A DNA stretch of 64,000 nt from Pseudomonas sp. CROZ-RG-20F-R04-15 (lineage in GTDB: Bacteria > Pseudomonadota > Gammaproteobacteria > Pseudomonadales > Pseudomonadaceae), in NCBI RefSeq assembly GCF_022662375.1, contig NZ_JAKNQL010000015.1, positions 1 to 64,000 of the forward strand, read 5' to 3'. A program made the position numbers and the translations under genes. The notes beneath the pieces were generated by a model. The model made no database searches. It saw only the letters and a list, made by a program, of their open reading frames with translations, and had not been told where the DNA came from. Shown piece by piece: positions 1-9,658 of the stretch; the stretch's first letter is position 1, and every line of letters starts with the position of its first letter.

Positions 1-35
1 CGGTGGATCAGGCACCAATGAATCCGGAACAAACA

Positions 36-66
36 AAAACGGCAGCCTCACCGGGCTGCCGTTTTC
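36..66 (-). terminator. Rho-independent terminator after fimV
   Basis: On the minus strand a stem ACGGCAGCC / GGCTGCCGT with a six-base loop is followed by TTTTTG. It lies just past the fimV stop codon, so fimV probably ends its transcript here. Confidence 0.75.
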
Positions 67-83
67 GTTTACTGCTGGAATTA

Positions 84-2759
84 CTACAGGCTCGACAGCA
101 TGTCCTTGGCCTCGCCCCGCTGCTTCTCGTCACCCTCGGTCAACACTTCGTTGAGGATGTCGCGCGCACCGTCGCTGTCGCCCATGTCGATATAGGCCTG
201 AGCCAGATCGAGTTTGGTCGCCGCTTCATCGGTGCCAGCGAGGAAGTCGAAATCGTCTTCGCCCAGATCACCGCCGATTGCCGCATCGGCTTCGGTGAAG
301 GTCGGCTCGGCAATGCTTTGCGACAGACGATCCAGCTCGGCGTTGACGTCGTCCAGCTCGGCAGCGAACGCATCAGGTTCCGCCGCCGGATTACTGTCCA
401 TTTCGTCGGCCAGCGACAGATCGAAATCGGCCGGCAGCTCCAGATCATCCTGTGGCACATCAGCCACGACCGGCGGCTCGACCGTCGGCTCGACCGGCGC
501 CAGATCCTTCACGCCTTCGTCCAGATCGAGGAGGAAGTCATCGTCCGCCAGATCAACCGCTGGCGCCGGCTCGGCACCGAGGTCCAGATCGAGATCGAAG
601 TCCGACAGATCGTCCAGATTCTCTTTGATGTCGGTCTGCTGTTGCAGCACCGATTCGAAGCTCAGGTCGTCGTCGGACGGGAACTCGTCCAGCTCGACCG
701 GCGCTTCGGGCTCAACCACAGGCGCAGGCTCAACCGGCGTGATGTTGTCGAGATCGTCCAGGCTCAGGTCAAACGCACTGTCCAGATCATCTTCAACAGC
801 AGCTGGCGCAGGCGCTTCAGGCTCATCCAGCAGCAGATCCTTGACGTATTGCGCGTCCAGCTCAGCAGCCACGGCGGCTGCGGCCAGACCAGCGGCAGCC
901 ACGACGGCCATGGCCGGGAAGCGGCTCTTCAGCTCTTCGACCTTGGCGAAGTTGTCGCCATTGGCCACCAACTGACGTTCCTGGCCGACGAACGCATCGC
1001 GGTCGCCCTGCTGACCGTAGACTTCCATCAGTTTCAGACGCAGATCGCTGCGCTGCGGCTCCAGGCTGACGCCCTCCTCCAGCAACGCGGCAGCCTGATT
1101 CAAACGACCGGCGTTGATGTGCGACTGCGCCTTGTCGAGTACGTCATCCGAACGCTCGGCGGCCGGCGCCACCAGCGGCGCAGCAATCGGTTCAGCCATC
1201 ACGATCGGAGCAACTACCGGAGCCACCACTGGCGCCGGAGCAGGTGCCGGTGCCGGTGCCGGTGCCGGTGCCGGGGTGTTGAGTTTGACGCTAGCGGCCG
1301 GCGTTTCCAGACCTTCGAAACTGCTTTCCGGCAGATCCTGCTCAGCGGAGAACTCTTGCTCCTCAGACAGGGCACGGGCCATGCGCAGATGCTTCTCGGC
1401 TTCCTGCTGAGCTTTGCGACGACGCGCCAGCAGCAACAGCAGGAGCAGCAGAACGACTGCGCCACCACCGATCAGACCCAGCAGAATCGGGTTGGTCAGC
1501 AGATCGTTGAAGGTTTTCTCTTCATCGACAGGCGGTTTCGGCGCTACAACAGGTTCAACCGGTGTTTCAGCCGGAGGTGCAATCGCCGACTCTGGCGTCG
1601 GTGCCGCTTCTGCCGGGGTCGCCGGCGGCGTGGCAGCCAGTTCAGCAGTGATTGCCGGAACCGCAGGAGCAGCAGGATTGGCAGCTGGCGCAGCGCCCGC
1701 CCCTTCAGCCTGCAGCTTCGCCAGCTGGTTGTTCTTCAATTCGATCAGCTTTTGCAGCTTGTCCATCTGGCTTTGCAGATCGGACACGCGGCTTTTCAGT
1801 TCCTCGTTGTCACGACGGGTCGTGTCGAGGCTTTCCTGGGTGACCGCGAGCTTGTTGCTCAAGGCCTTCGCATCACCCGCCGGGCCTTTGCCGCGCGCCT
1901 TGGCGCTTTCGGCGGAGACCAGGCTCAGATTGTCTTGCGCATTTTGCCCTGCACCGGCGTTGCCGCGACCACGACTGGTCGCATCGAGCTGCTGCTGGCC
2001 GGTGCCCGGTTTGGCCACATAACGACGCCCCTGACGCCAGGCCTCGTTCTGCGCCGCGACTTCGGCAATCGCCTTGGACTGTGGCAACGCGGTGCTTTGC
2101 ACTGCGTCCGGCAGACGCAACACCTGACCGGTTTTCAGGCGGTTGATGTTGCCACCGATGAACGCATCCGGGTTCAACGCTTGAATGGCCAGCATGGTCT
2201 GCTGCACCGAACCACCGTTGCGCGCCTTCGCGGCGATTTCCCACAGGGTATCGCGCGGCGTGGTGGTGTATTGCGTCGGGTGCGTGGCGCCCGTGGTCGG
2301 CGCGGTGATGGTCTGCGACGGCGTTGGTTGCGCGGCGGCGTCAGCGGTCTCTGGCGAGAACTTCGATGGGTCCAGCAGCACGCTGTAATCGCGCAGCAGA
2401 CGACCGTTCGGCCACATCACCTGCACGAGGAATTTCACCATCGGTTCCGACAGCGGCTTGCTCGAGGTCACGCGCAGCACGCTTTTGCCGCTGGCGTTGA
2501 GCACCGGAGTGAAAGTCAGGTCATTGAGGAAGGCCTGGCGATCAACGCCGGCCTTGGCGAAGTCTTCAGGTGAAGCCAGGCTCGGCACCACTTCGGCGGC
2601 GGTGAGATCCTTGACGTCGAGCAGCTCGATCTCGGCCACCAGCGGCTGGTTCAGGGTCGACTTCAGGGTCAGCTCCCCGAGCCCGAGGGCATGCGCCATA
2701 CCGGAGGACAGCGCCGAGGCGGCCGCTATTGCTAACACCAGTTTGCGAACTTGAACCAT
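84..2759 (-). CDS. fimV: FimV, polar pilus-assembly and motility hub protein
   Basis: FimV is an inner-membrane protein that binds peptidoglycan and organises type IV pilus assembly, twitching and polar signalling. The 891-residue product has a signal peptide (about 1-24), the conserved FimV N-terminal region, a LysM-like segment around 165-218 (TLWEIAAKAR, GQVLRLP), a coiled coil near 300-350, one membrane span (about 425-447, LLLLLLLLARRRK), a TPR-like stretch near 545-600, a long acidic Asp/Glu/Pro region and the conserved C-terminal FimV domain ending GEAKDMLSSL. An Ala-Pro tract follows the membrane span. Position next to asd and the leu genes matches other Pseudomonas. The start is followed at once by the signal peptide. 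Confidence 0.95.
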   Translation of the reverse strand: MVQVRKLVLAIAAASALSSGMAHALGLGELTLKSTLNQPLVAEIELLDVKDLTAAEVVPSLASPEDFAKAGVDRQAFLNDLTFTPVLNASGKSVLRVTSSKPLSEPMVKFLVQVMWPNGRLLRDYSVLLDPSKFSPETADAAAQPTPSQTITAPTTGATHPTQYTTTPRDTLWEIAAKARNGGSVQQTMLAIQALNPDAFIGGNINRLKTGQVLRLPDAVQSTALPQSKAIAEVAAQNEAWRQGRRYVAKPGTGQQQLDATSRGRGNAGAGQNAQDNLSLVSAESAKARGKGPAGDAKALSNKLAVTQESLDTTRRDNEELKSRVSDLQSQMDKLQKLIELKNNQLAKLQAEGAGAAPAANPAAPAVPAITAELAATPPATPAEAAPTPESAIAPPAETPVEPVVAPKPPVDEEKTFNDLLTNPILLGLIGGGAVVLLLLLLLLARRRKAQQEAEKHLRMARALSEEQEFSAEQDLPESSFEGLETPAASVKLNTPAPAPAPAPAPAPAPVVAPVVAPIVMAEPIAAPLVAPAAERSDDVLDKAQSHINAGRLNQAAALLEEGVSLEPQRSDLRLKLMEVYGQQGDRDAFVGQERQLVANGDNFAKVEELKSRFPAMAVVAAAGLAAAAVAAELDAQYVKDLLLDEPEAPAPAAVEDDLDSAFDLSLDDLDNITPVEPAPVVEPEAPVELDEFPSDDDLSFESVLQQQTDIKENLDDLSDFDLDLDLGAEPAPAVDLADDDFLLDLDEGVKDLAPVEPTVEPPVVADVPQDDLELPADFDLSLADEMDSNPAAEPDAFAAELDDVNAELDRLSQSIAEPTFTEADAAIGGDLGEDDFDFLAGTDEAATKLDLAQAYIDMGDSDGARDILNEVLTEGDEKQRGEAKDMLSSL
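1243..1272. repeat. Five perfect copies of a 6-bp tandem repeat inside fimV
   Basis: The unit GGTGCC (plus strand) repeats five times without interruption and encodes an Ala-Pro run in FimV. Unit loss or gain keeps the frame, so only linker length would change. Confidence 0.85.
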
Positions 2760-2828
2760 AGCCTCATCCTTTGTTTGAACGTTCCTCGGCCAGCGAGAAG
2801 ATGTTGAATACCGCTGCCGTAAGGCATT

Positions 2829-2856
2829 GCGCGCGACGACGACAGATGTCGCGCGC
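2829..2856 (-). other. GC-rich inverted repeat in the fimV leader
   Basis: GCGCGCGAC and GTCGCGCGC form nine-base arms around a ten-base loop about 70 bases before the fimV start. It could fold in the 5' leader or be an operator. The remaining bases of 2760-2967 show nothing else clear. Confidence 0.4.
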
Positions 2857-2967
2857 GATCATTTCTTTGATGCCCCGGAAAGTCCCGGAGGGTGACACGT
2901 TATCAAGCAATCTGGGCAAGCATAGCGCTCACCTAGAATCAGTCGACAAATTGTTGCCAAGTATCTT

Positions 2968-3978
2968 TTACAGCAGGTCTTTTATCAACAATTCAGCCAC
3001 CTGCACAGCGTTAAGGGCCGCGCCTTTGCGTACGTTATCTGACGTCAGCCACAGATTTAGTTCCGCCGGGTCGTCGACACCGTTGCGCACGCGACCGACA
3101 TAGACAACATCCTGCCCTACCGCGTCACCGACTGCAGTCGGGTAATCACCGGCCTCGACCAGCTCAATGCCCGGCGCTGCTTCGAGTGCCGCGTTGACCT
3201 TTTCCAGGTCGACAGCCTGCGTTGACTGCAAGGTCACGCTAAAGCTATCGCCAAAAAACACCGGGGCTTGAACGCAAGTTGCGGAAATCTTTAATAAAGG
3301 CAGTGCCAGCACCTGACGCAGCTCGCGCACCAGGCGCTTTTCCAGCAGCGTATGGCCCTGCGCGTCAGGCGTGCCGACCTGGGCCAGCAGGTTAAAGGCT
3401 ACTTGCCGATCAAAAAACGTTGGTTCCAGTGGACGCATGTTCAGCAGCTCGGCAGTTTGACGCGCCAGCTCAGTCACCGCTTCGCGACCTTGGGCGGACA
3501 TCGCCAGACTGGCGCTGACATTGACGTATTGCAGGTCGATCAGATCAAGCAACGGCGTCAATACCACGGCGAGGGTGGTGGCCGACGGACTCGGGCTGCT
3601 GACCTGGAACGGCGCTTTCAAACCGGCGAGTACTTCGGCGTTGGCTTCCGGCACCACTTGCGGCGCCTGATCGGCCGGCAGCGCGCCGGACAGGTCGATC
3701 AGCGAACAACCGGCGGCATGTGCGCGGGCGGCGTAGCTCAGGGTGATAGCCGGGCCAGCGGCGAAAAACACCAGTTTGACCTTGCTGAAATCGAACTCGT
3801 CGACTTCGCGTACGCGCACGTTCTTGTTGCGGAACAGCACCGAGCTGCCGGCGGATTCGCTGCTCGCCAGCAGGTGCAGATTACCGACCGGTAAGTCGCG
3901 TTCTTCGAGAATCTGTACGAGGGTTTCGCCGACAGTACCGGTGGCGCCGATCACGGCAATATCTAGGGTCTGGGTCAT
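2968..3978 (-). CDS. Asd-like paralogue (USG-1 type), probably not an active dehydrogenase
   Basis: The 336-residue protein has the fold signature of aspartate-semialdehyde dehydrogenase: an N-terminal NAD(P)-binding GATGTVGE motif and the C-terminal dimerisation half. The catalytic Cys of true Asd (seen as GGNCTVSL in the neighbouring asd) is replaced here by the PSATTLAV segment, which has no Cys. This matches the USG-1 class, whose role is unclear. It lies 244 bases downstream of asd on the same strand, with a terminator and a palindromic repeat element between, so it likely has its own promoter. Activity as a true Asd is unlikely; a structural or different enzymatic role remains open. Confidence 0.85.
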   Translation of the reverse strand: MTQTLDIAVIGATGTVGETLVQILEERDLPVGNLHLLASSESAGSSVLFRNKNVRVREVDEFDFSKVKLVFFAAGPAITLSYAARAHAAGCSLIDLSGALPADQAPQVVPEANAEVLAGLKAPFQVSSPSPSATTLAVVLTPLLDLIDLQYVNVSASLAMSAQGREAVTELARQTAELLNMRPLEPTFFDRQVAFNLLAQVGTPDAQGHTLLEKRLVRELRQVLALPLLKISATCVQAPVFFGDSFSVTLQSTQAVDLEKVNAALEAAPGIELVEAGDYPTAVGDAVGQDVVYVGRVRNGVDDPAELNLWLTSDNVRKGAALNAVQVAELLIKDLL

Positions 3979-4054
3979 GGTGCGAGCCTCTGGCGAAACG
4001 GGGGGAGCGGCACTTTACCGGGTGACTGGCGCACAGGCAATTTCTGCCCACCCG

Positions 4055-4165
4055 GATCGTTCCCACGCTCTGCGTGGGAATGCCGCATCGGACGCTCTGC
4101 GTTCGGCTTGTAAAGGGACGCGGAGCGTCCCGGGATGCATTCCCACGCAGAGCGTGGGAACGATC
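4055..4165. repeat. 111-bp palindromic element with perfect 29-bp terminal inverted repeats
   Basis: The left arm at 4055-4083 (begins GATCGTTCCCACGC) is the exact reverse complement of the right arm at 4137-4165. Each arm is itself nearly palindromic (TTCCCACGC/GCGTGGGAA), and the interior carries a further inverted pair near GGACGCTCTGCG/ACGCGGAGCGTCC. It has no coding capacity. It looks like a small non-autonomous repeat rather than a gene or operator. Confidence 0.75.
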
Positions 4166-4170
4166 GGCAT

Positions 4171-4201
4171 AAAAAAACCCGCACCTCTCACAAGGCACGG
4201 G
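4171..4201 (-). terminator. Rho-independent terminator after asd
   Basis: On the minus strand CCCGTGCCT pairs with AGGTGCGGG (two G-U pairs) around a six-base loop, followed by seven T. It starts about 20 bases past the asd stop. Confidence 0.7.
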
Positions 4202-4222
4202 CTCTTTCATTGCTGCAAACGA

Positions 4223-5335
4223 TCAACGCTCAAGCAAAATCCGCAGCATGCGACGCAGCGGCTCGGCCGCGCCCCACAGCAGTTGGTCGCCGACGGTGAA
4301 AGCACCGACGAACTGCGAACCCATGTTCAGCTTGCGCAGACGACCGACCGGAACATTCAGGGTGCCGGTGACCTTGGTCGGGCTCAGCTCCTGCATGCTG
4401 ATTTCGCGCTGGTTCGGTACCAGCTTGACCCAAGGGTTGTGCTGGCTGATCAGCCCTTCGATATCGGCGATCGGTACGTCTTTGTTCAGCTTGATGGTCA
4501 GCGCCTGGCTGTGGCAACGCATGGCGCCGATGCGCACGCAGATGCCGTCGACCGGGATCGGGCTCTTGAAGCGACCGAGGATCTTGTTGGTCTCGGCCTG
4601 GGCTTTCCACTCTTCGCGGCTCTGGCCGTTCGGCAGTTCCTTGTCGATCCACGGGATCAGGCTGCCGGCCAGCGGTACGCCGAAGTTTTCGGTCGGGTAC
4701 GCTTCGCTGCGCATGGCATCCGCTACGCGACGGTCGATGTCGAGGATCGCGCTGGCCGGATCGGCCAGTTGATCGGCGACAGCGGCGTGGGTCGCGCCCA
4801 TTTGCTTGATCAGTTCACGCATGTTCTGCGCGCCGGCACCGGAGGCCGCCTGATAGGTCATGGCGCTCATCCACTCGACCAGACCGGCTTCGAACAGACC
4901 GCCCAGACCCATCAGCATCAGGCTGACGGTGCAGTTGCCGCCGATGTAGTTCTTGGTGCCCGCGTCGAGTTGCTGGTCAATGACCTTGCGGTTGACCGGA
5001 TCGAGAATGATGACCGCGTCATCGTTCATGCGCAGGCTCGAGGCCGCGTCGATCCAGTAACCCTGCCAGCCGGCTTCGCGCAGCTTCGGGAACACTTCGC
5101 TGGTATAGTCGCCGCCCTGGCAGGTCAGAATCACGTCGAGGGTCTTCAGCTCGTCAATGCTGTAAGCATCCTTGAGCGGAGCAATGTCCTTGCCCACGGA
5201 CGGGCCTTGGCCACCGACGTTGGACGTGGTGAAAAACACCGGCTCGATTAGATCGAAATCCTGCTCTTCCAGCATCCGCTGCATGAGCACGGAACCGACC
5301 ATCCCGCGCCAACCGATCAGACCTACACGTTTCAT
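4223..5335 (-). CDS. asd: Aspartate-semialdehyde dehydrogenase
   Basis: Asd reduces aspartyl phosphate to aspartate semialdehyde with NADPH, the branch step to lysine, diaminopimelate, methionine and threonine. The 370-residue protein starts MKRVGLIGWRGMVGSVLMQRM, the proteobacterial Asd nucleotide-binding motif, and carries the catalytic Cys in GGNCTVSL plus the RIGAMRCHSQA segment. Length fits the family. It follows leuB by 66 bases on the same strand and is followed by its own terminator. It is the catalytic member of the tandem asd pair. Confidence 0.97.
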   Translation of the reverse strand: MKRVGLIGWRGMVGSVLMQRMLEEQDFDLIEPVFFTTSNVGGQGPSVGKDIAPLKDAYSIDELKTLDVILTCQGGDYTSEVFPKLREAGWQGYWIDAASSLRMNDDAVIILDPVNRKVIDQQLDAGTKNYIGGNCTVSLMLMGLGGLFEAGLVEWMSAMTYQAASGAGAQNMRELIKQMGATHAAVADQLADPASAILDIDRRVADAMRSEAYPTENFGVPLAGSLIPWIDKELPNGQSREEWKAQAETNKILGRFKSPIPVDGICVRIGAMRCHSQALTIKLNKDVPIADIEGLISQHNPWVKLVPNQREISMQELSPTKVTGTLNVPVGRLRKLNMGSQFVGAFTVGDQLLWGAAEPLRRMLRILLER

Positions 5336-5401
5336 CGCAACTACACCTTCTTGAAAAGTGGGCCGCTGCTTTGTATTGAATTTCGCAGCGGGCCCGAGAG
5401 A

Positions 5402-6484
<1,083 letters not shown>

Positions 6485-6538
6485 GCTTTCCTCGTGTCTT
6501 CAGTCGGTGCGCCATCTGAGGCGCGCCCGGAAAAATTC

Positions 6539-7306
6539 TTATCGCTCAGCCATCAATACAATCACATCTGTACTGAACGAGCCGTCGGCATCAATCTCAA
6601 AATATTCGCGCACTTCGTGGCCCATCGACTGCTGCAACTGGCGGATCGCGGCGCGCATCACTTCCGGTGTGCGCATGCGCTCAACCCAGCTGGTGTACTC
6701 CAGACGCAGGCGCTGACGGGTGGTACTGCGCACATGCAAACCGGCTTCGCTGACCTGACGCAACCATTCGGCGCCTGAATAATCGCGCACATGGCTGGTG
6801 TCGCGCAGCACTTCGACGCTTTGCAGGTAAGTGTCGAACAACGGACTGCCCGGTGACAACACGTCAACGAACGCCGCCACACCGCCGGGCTTCAGCACCC
6901 GACGCACTTCGCGCAGAGCCACACCGAGATCGCTCCAGTGATGCGCCGAATAACGGCTGAACACGAAGTCGAACTCGCCATCGGCAAACGGCAGACGCTC
7001 GGCGGCGCCGTTGACCGTGGCAATGTTGGTGAAACCGCGATCAACGGCAGCGGCGGCGACCACGTCGAGCATCTGCTGCGACAAGTCGTAGGCGACCACT
7101 TCCTTGACCAGCGGTGCGACGTGGAAACTGACGTGACCGGCGCCACAACCCAGATCCAGCACCCGCGCCGCGCCCTGCCCGGCCAGCTCAGCTTGTAGCA
7201 GGGCGAATTCGGTGCCTTGAGCGTGAACGGCGCTGCTCAGGTAGGCGGCGGCCTGTTCACCGAATTGCTTTTGTACGACCTGGGTGTGTTGGGCGGTACT
7301 GGTCAT
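6539..7306 (-). CDS. SAM-dependent methyltransferase between leuD and leuB
   Basis: This 255-residue class I methyltransferase has motif I VLDLGCGAGHVSF near residue 45, motif II FDFVFSRYSAHHW and LKPGGVAAFVDV in the motif III position, all typical of the UbiE/Methyltransf_11 group. The substrate cannot be read from sequence. The start MTSTAQHTQ is chosen because the upstream codons run into REP sequence. It sits within the leucine gene run in the same direction, an arrangement also known from other Pseudomonas, but no link to leucine synthesis is evident. Confidence 0.85.
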   Translation of the reverse strand: MTSTAQHTQVVQKQFGEQAAAYLSSAVHAQGTEFALLQAELAGQGAARVLDLGCGAGHVSFHVAPLVKEVVAYDLSQQMLDVVAAAAVDRGFTNIATVNGAAERLPFADGEFDFVFSRYSAHHWSDLGVALREVRRVLKPGGVAAFVDVLSPGSPLFDTYLQSVEVLRDTSHVRDYSGAEWLRQVSEAGLHVRSTTRQRLRLEYTSWVERMRTPEVMRAAIRQLQQSMGHEVREYFEIDADGSFSTDVIVLMAER

Positions 7307-7344
7307 GGTCACATCCTGATATTTGTGTTGTTTGGGCTGCCGCC

Positions 7345-7409
7345 TTCGCGAGCAGGCTCGCTCCCACATTTGAAATGCATTCCAAGGTGGGAGCGAGCCT
7401 GCTCGCGAA
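7345..7409. repeat. REP pair (REPIN), tail-to-tail type
   Basis: TTCGCGAGCAGGCTCGCTCC and its reverse complement flank a short spacer containing the palindrome-like GAAATGCATTCC. It fills the gap between leuD and the methyltransferase gene. Confidence 0.85.
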
Positions 7410-7443
7410 GGGGCCGACCCTGACTACATCAATCTCAAATCAA

Positions 7444-8088
7444 TCACGCGTCGCGGAACAACCACGGCTGGCTCACACGATGCTTGGCCTCAAACGTCGC
7501 AATCGCATCACCGTCCTGCAAGGTCAAACCGATATCGTCCAGACCGTTCAACAGGCAATGCTTGCGGAACGCATCGATCTCAAAGCTGTACACCTTGCCA
7601 TCCGGGCGGGTCACGGTCTGCGCTTGCAGATCGACCTGCAATTGATAGCCCGGCTCCGCCTCAACTTGCTTAAACAATTCATCGACTTCGGCGTCGCTCA
7701 AGATGATCGGCAGCAAGCCGTTCTTGAAGCTGTTGTTAAAGAAGATGTCGGCGTAGCTCGGCGCGATGATGCTGCGGAAACCATATTCTTCCAGGGCCCA
7801 TGGCGCGTGTTCACGGCTGGAGCCACAACCGAAGTTCTCGCGAGCGAGCAAGACGCTGGCGCCTTGATAACGCTCGGCGTTGAGCACGAAGTCCTTGTTC
7901 AGTGGGCGCTTGGAGTTGTCCTGATACGGCTGACCGACATCGAGGTAACGCCACTCGTCGAACAGATTCGGACCGAAACCGGTGCGCTTGATCGACTTCA
8001 AAAACTGTTTCGGAATGATTTGGTCGGTGTCGACGTTGGCACGATCCAGAGGCGCGACAAGACCAGTGTGCTGGGTAAAAGCTTTCAT
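7444..8088 (-). CDS. leuD: 3-isopropylmalate dehydratase, small subunit
   Basis: LeuD pairs with LeuC to isomerise 2-isopropylmalate to 3-isopropylmalate. The 214-residue protein has the small-subunit signatures VAPLDRANVDTDQIIPKQFLK and the swivel-domain segment REHAPWALEEYGFR. GGAG stands seven bases before the ATG. It follows leuC by 11 bases, so the two subunits are cotranscribed. Confidence 0.97.
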   Translation of the reverse strand: MKAFTQHTGLVAPLDRANVDTDQIIPKQFLKSIKRTGFGPNLFDEWRYLDVGQPYQDNSKRPLNKDFVLNAERYQGASVLLARENFGCGSSREHAPWALEEYGFRSIIAPSYADIFFNNSFKNGLLPIILSDAEVDELFKQVEAEPGYQLQVDLQAQTVTRPDGKVYSFEIDAFRKHCLLNGLDDIGLTLQDGDAIATFEAKHRVSQPWLFRDA

Positions 8089-8099
8089 GCTGCGCTCCT

Positions 8100-9518
8100 T
8101 CAGATCAATTCACGAACGTCGATGAAACGACCGTTCACCGCTGCCGCAGCAGCCATGGCCGGGCTGACGAGGTGGGTACGGCCACCGGCGCCCTGACGGC
8201 CTTCGAAGTTACGGTTGGAAGTCGAGGCGCAATGTTCGCCGGACTCCAAACGGTCCGGGTTCATCGCCAGACACATCGAGCAACCCGGCTCACGCCATTC
8301 GAAACCGGCTTCGAGGAAAATCTTGTCCAGACCTTCAGCTTCGGCTTGCGCCTTGACCAGACCCGAGCCCGGCACCACGATCGCTTGCTTGATGGTCGAA
8401 GCGACTTTGCGGCCCTTGGCGATCACCGCCGCAGCGCGCAAGTCTTCGATCCGCGAGTTGGTGCAGGAACCGATGAATACGCGATCGAGCTGAATGTCGG
8501 TGATCGCCTGATTGGCGGTCAAACCCATGTATTTCAAGGCGCGGACGATCGAGTCGCGTTTGACCAGATCCATTTCTTTCGCCGGGTCCGGCACGTTCTG
8601 ATCAACGGCCAAAACCATTTCCGGCGAAGTGCCCCAGCTGACTTGCGGTTTGATCTGCGCAGCGTCGAGTTCAACCACGGTGTCGAACTTGGCGTCGTCA
8701 TCGGAGACCAGATCTTTCCAGGCTTCGACGGCCATGTCCCATTCCGCGCCTTTCGGAGCGAATGGACGGCCCTTCACGTAGTCGACAGTCTTCTGATCCG
8801 CCGCTACCAAACCAACGCGGGCGCCGGCTTCAATAGACATGTTGCAGATGGTCATGCGGCCTTCGACGGACAAGTCGCGGATCGCGCTGCCAGCGAATTC
8901 GATGGCGTGGCCGTTACCGCCGGCGGTGCCGATCTTGCCGATTACCGCAAGGACGATGTCCTTGGCGGTCACGCCGAACGGCAATTGCCCTTCAACGCGC
9001 ACCAGCATGTTTTTCATTTTCTTGGCGACCAGGCACTGCGTGGCGAGCACGTGCTCGACCTCGGAAGTGCCGATACCGTGAGCCAGAGCGCCGAACGCGC
9101 CGTGGGTCGAGGTGTGCGAGTCGCCGCAAACCACGGTCATGCCCGGCAAGGTCGCGCCCTGCTCCGGGCTGATGACGTGGACGATGCCTTGGCGGACGTC
9201 GTTCATCTTGAATTCGACGATGCCGTATTCGTCGCAGTTGTCGTCGAGGGTCTGAACCTGCAAACGCGAGACCTGATCGGCAATGGCTGCGATGCCGCCC
9301 TTGCGCTCTGGCGTCGTTGGTACGTTGTGGTCCGGGGTCGCGATGTTGGCATCGATCCGCCAAGGCTTGCGCCCGGCCAGACGCAGGCCTTCAAAGGCTT
9401 GCGGCGAAGTCACTTCGTGGATGATGTGACGATCGATATAGATCAGCGCCGAGCCATCGTCGCGCTGCTTGACCAAATGCGAATCCCAGAGCTTGTCGTA
9501 GAGCGTTTTGCCGGCCAT
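8100..9518 (-). CDS. leuC: 3-isopropylmalate dehydratase, large subunit
   Basis: LeuC is the aconitase-family subunit carrying the 4Fe-4S cluster. The 472-residue protein starts MAGKTLYDKLWDSH. The cluster cysteines are visible in the GSCTNSR segment and in the GCSMCLAMNPD segment. The start is placed at this MAGKT rather than at upstream ATGs because it matches the family N terminus. It heads the leuCD pair and is divergent from a LysR gene 141 bases away. Confidence 0.97.
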   Translation of the reverse strand: MAGKTLYDKLWDSHLVKQRDDGSALIYIDRHIIHEVTSPQAFEGLRLAGRKPWRIDANIATPDHNVPTTPERKGGIAAIADQVSRLQVQTLDDNCDEYGIVEFKMNDVRQGIVHVISPEQGATLPGMTVVCGDSHTSTHGAFGALAHGIGTSEVEHVLATQCLVAKKMKNMLVRVEGQLPFGVTAKDIVLAVIGKIGTAGGNGHAIEFAGSAIRDLSVEGRMTICNMSIEAGARVGLVAADQKTVDYVKGRPFAPKGAEWDMAVEAWKDLVSDDDAKFDTVVELDAAQIKPQVSWGTSPEMVLAVDQNVPDPAKEMDLVKRDSIVRALKYMGLTANQAITDIQLDRVFIGSCTNSRIEDLRAAAVIAKGRKVASTIKQAIVVPGSGLVKAQAEAEGLDKIFLEAGFEWREPGCSMCLAMNPDRLESGEHCASTSNRNFEGRQGAGGRTHLVSPAMAAAAAVNGRFIDVRELI

Positions 9519-9658
9519 CAGACGGTTCCTCATCAGCTTGTTTCTATGCCCTGGGCTTATCAATAACCCTTTGGCTTGTGAGGCCGATCCTATGGGGTTA
9601 GATTAAATAACTCAAATTCATATTTTTTATGCTTTGGATAACCAACTGGAATACGAAC

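Noticed and set aside
3..2573. Long plus-strand open frame opposite fimV
   Set aside because: It mirrors the codon pattern of fimV, is rich in Arg/Gln/His, and has no motif or ribosome site.
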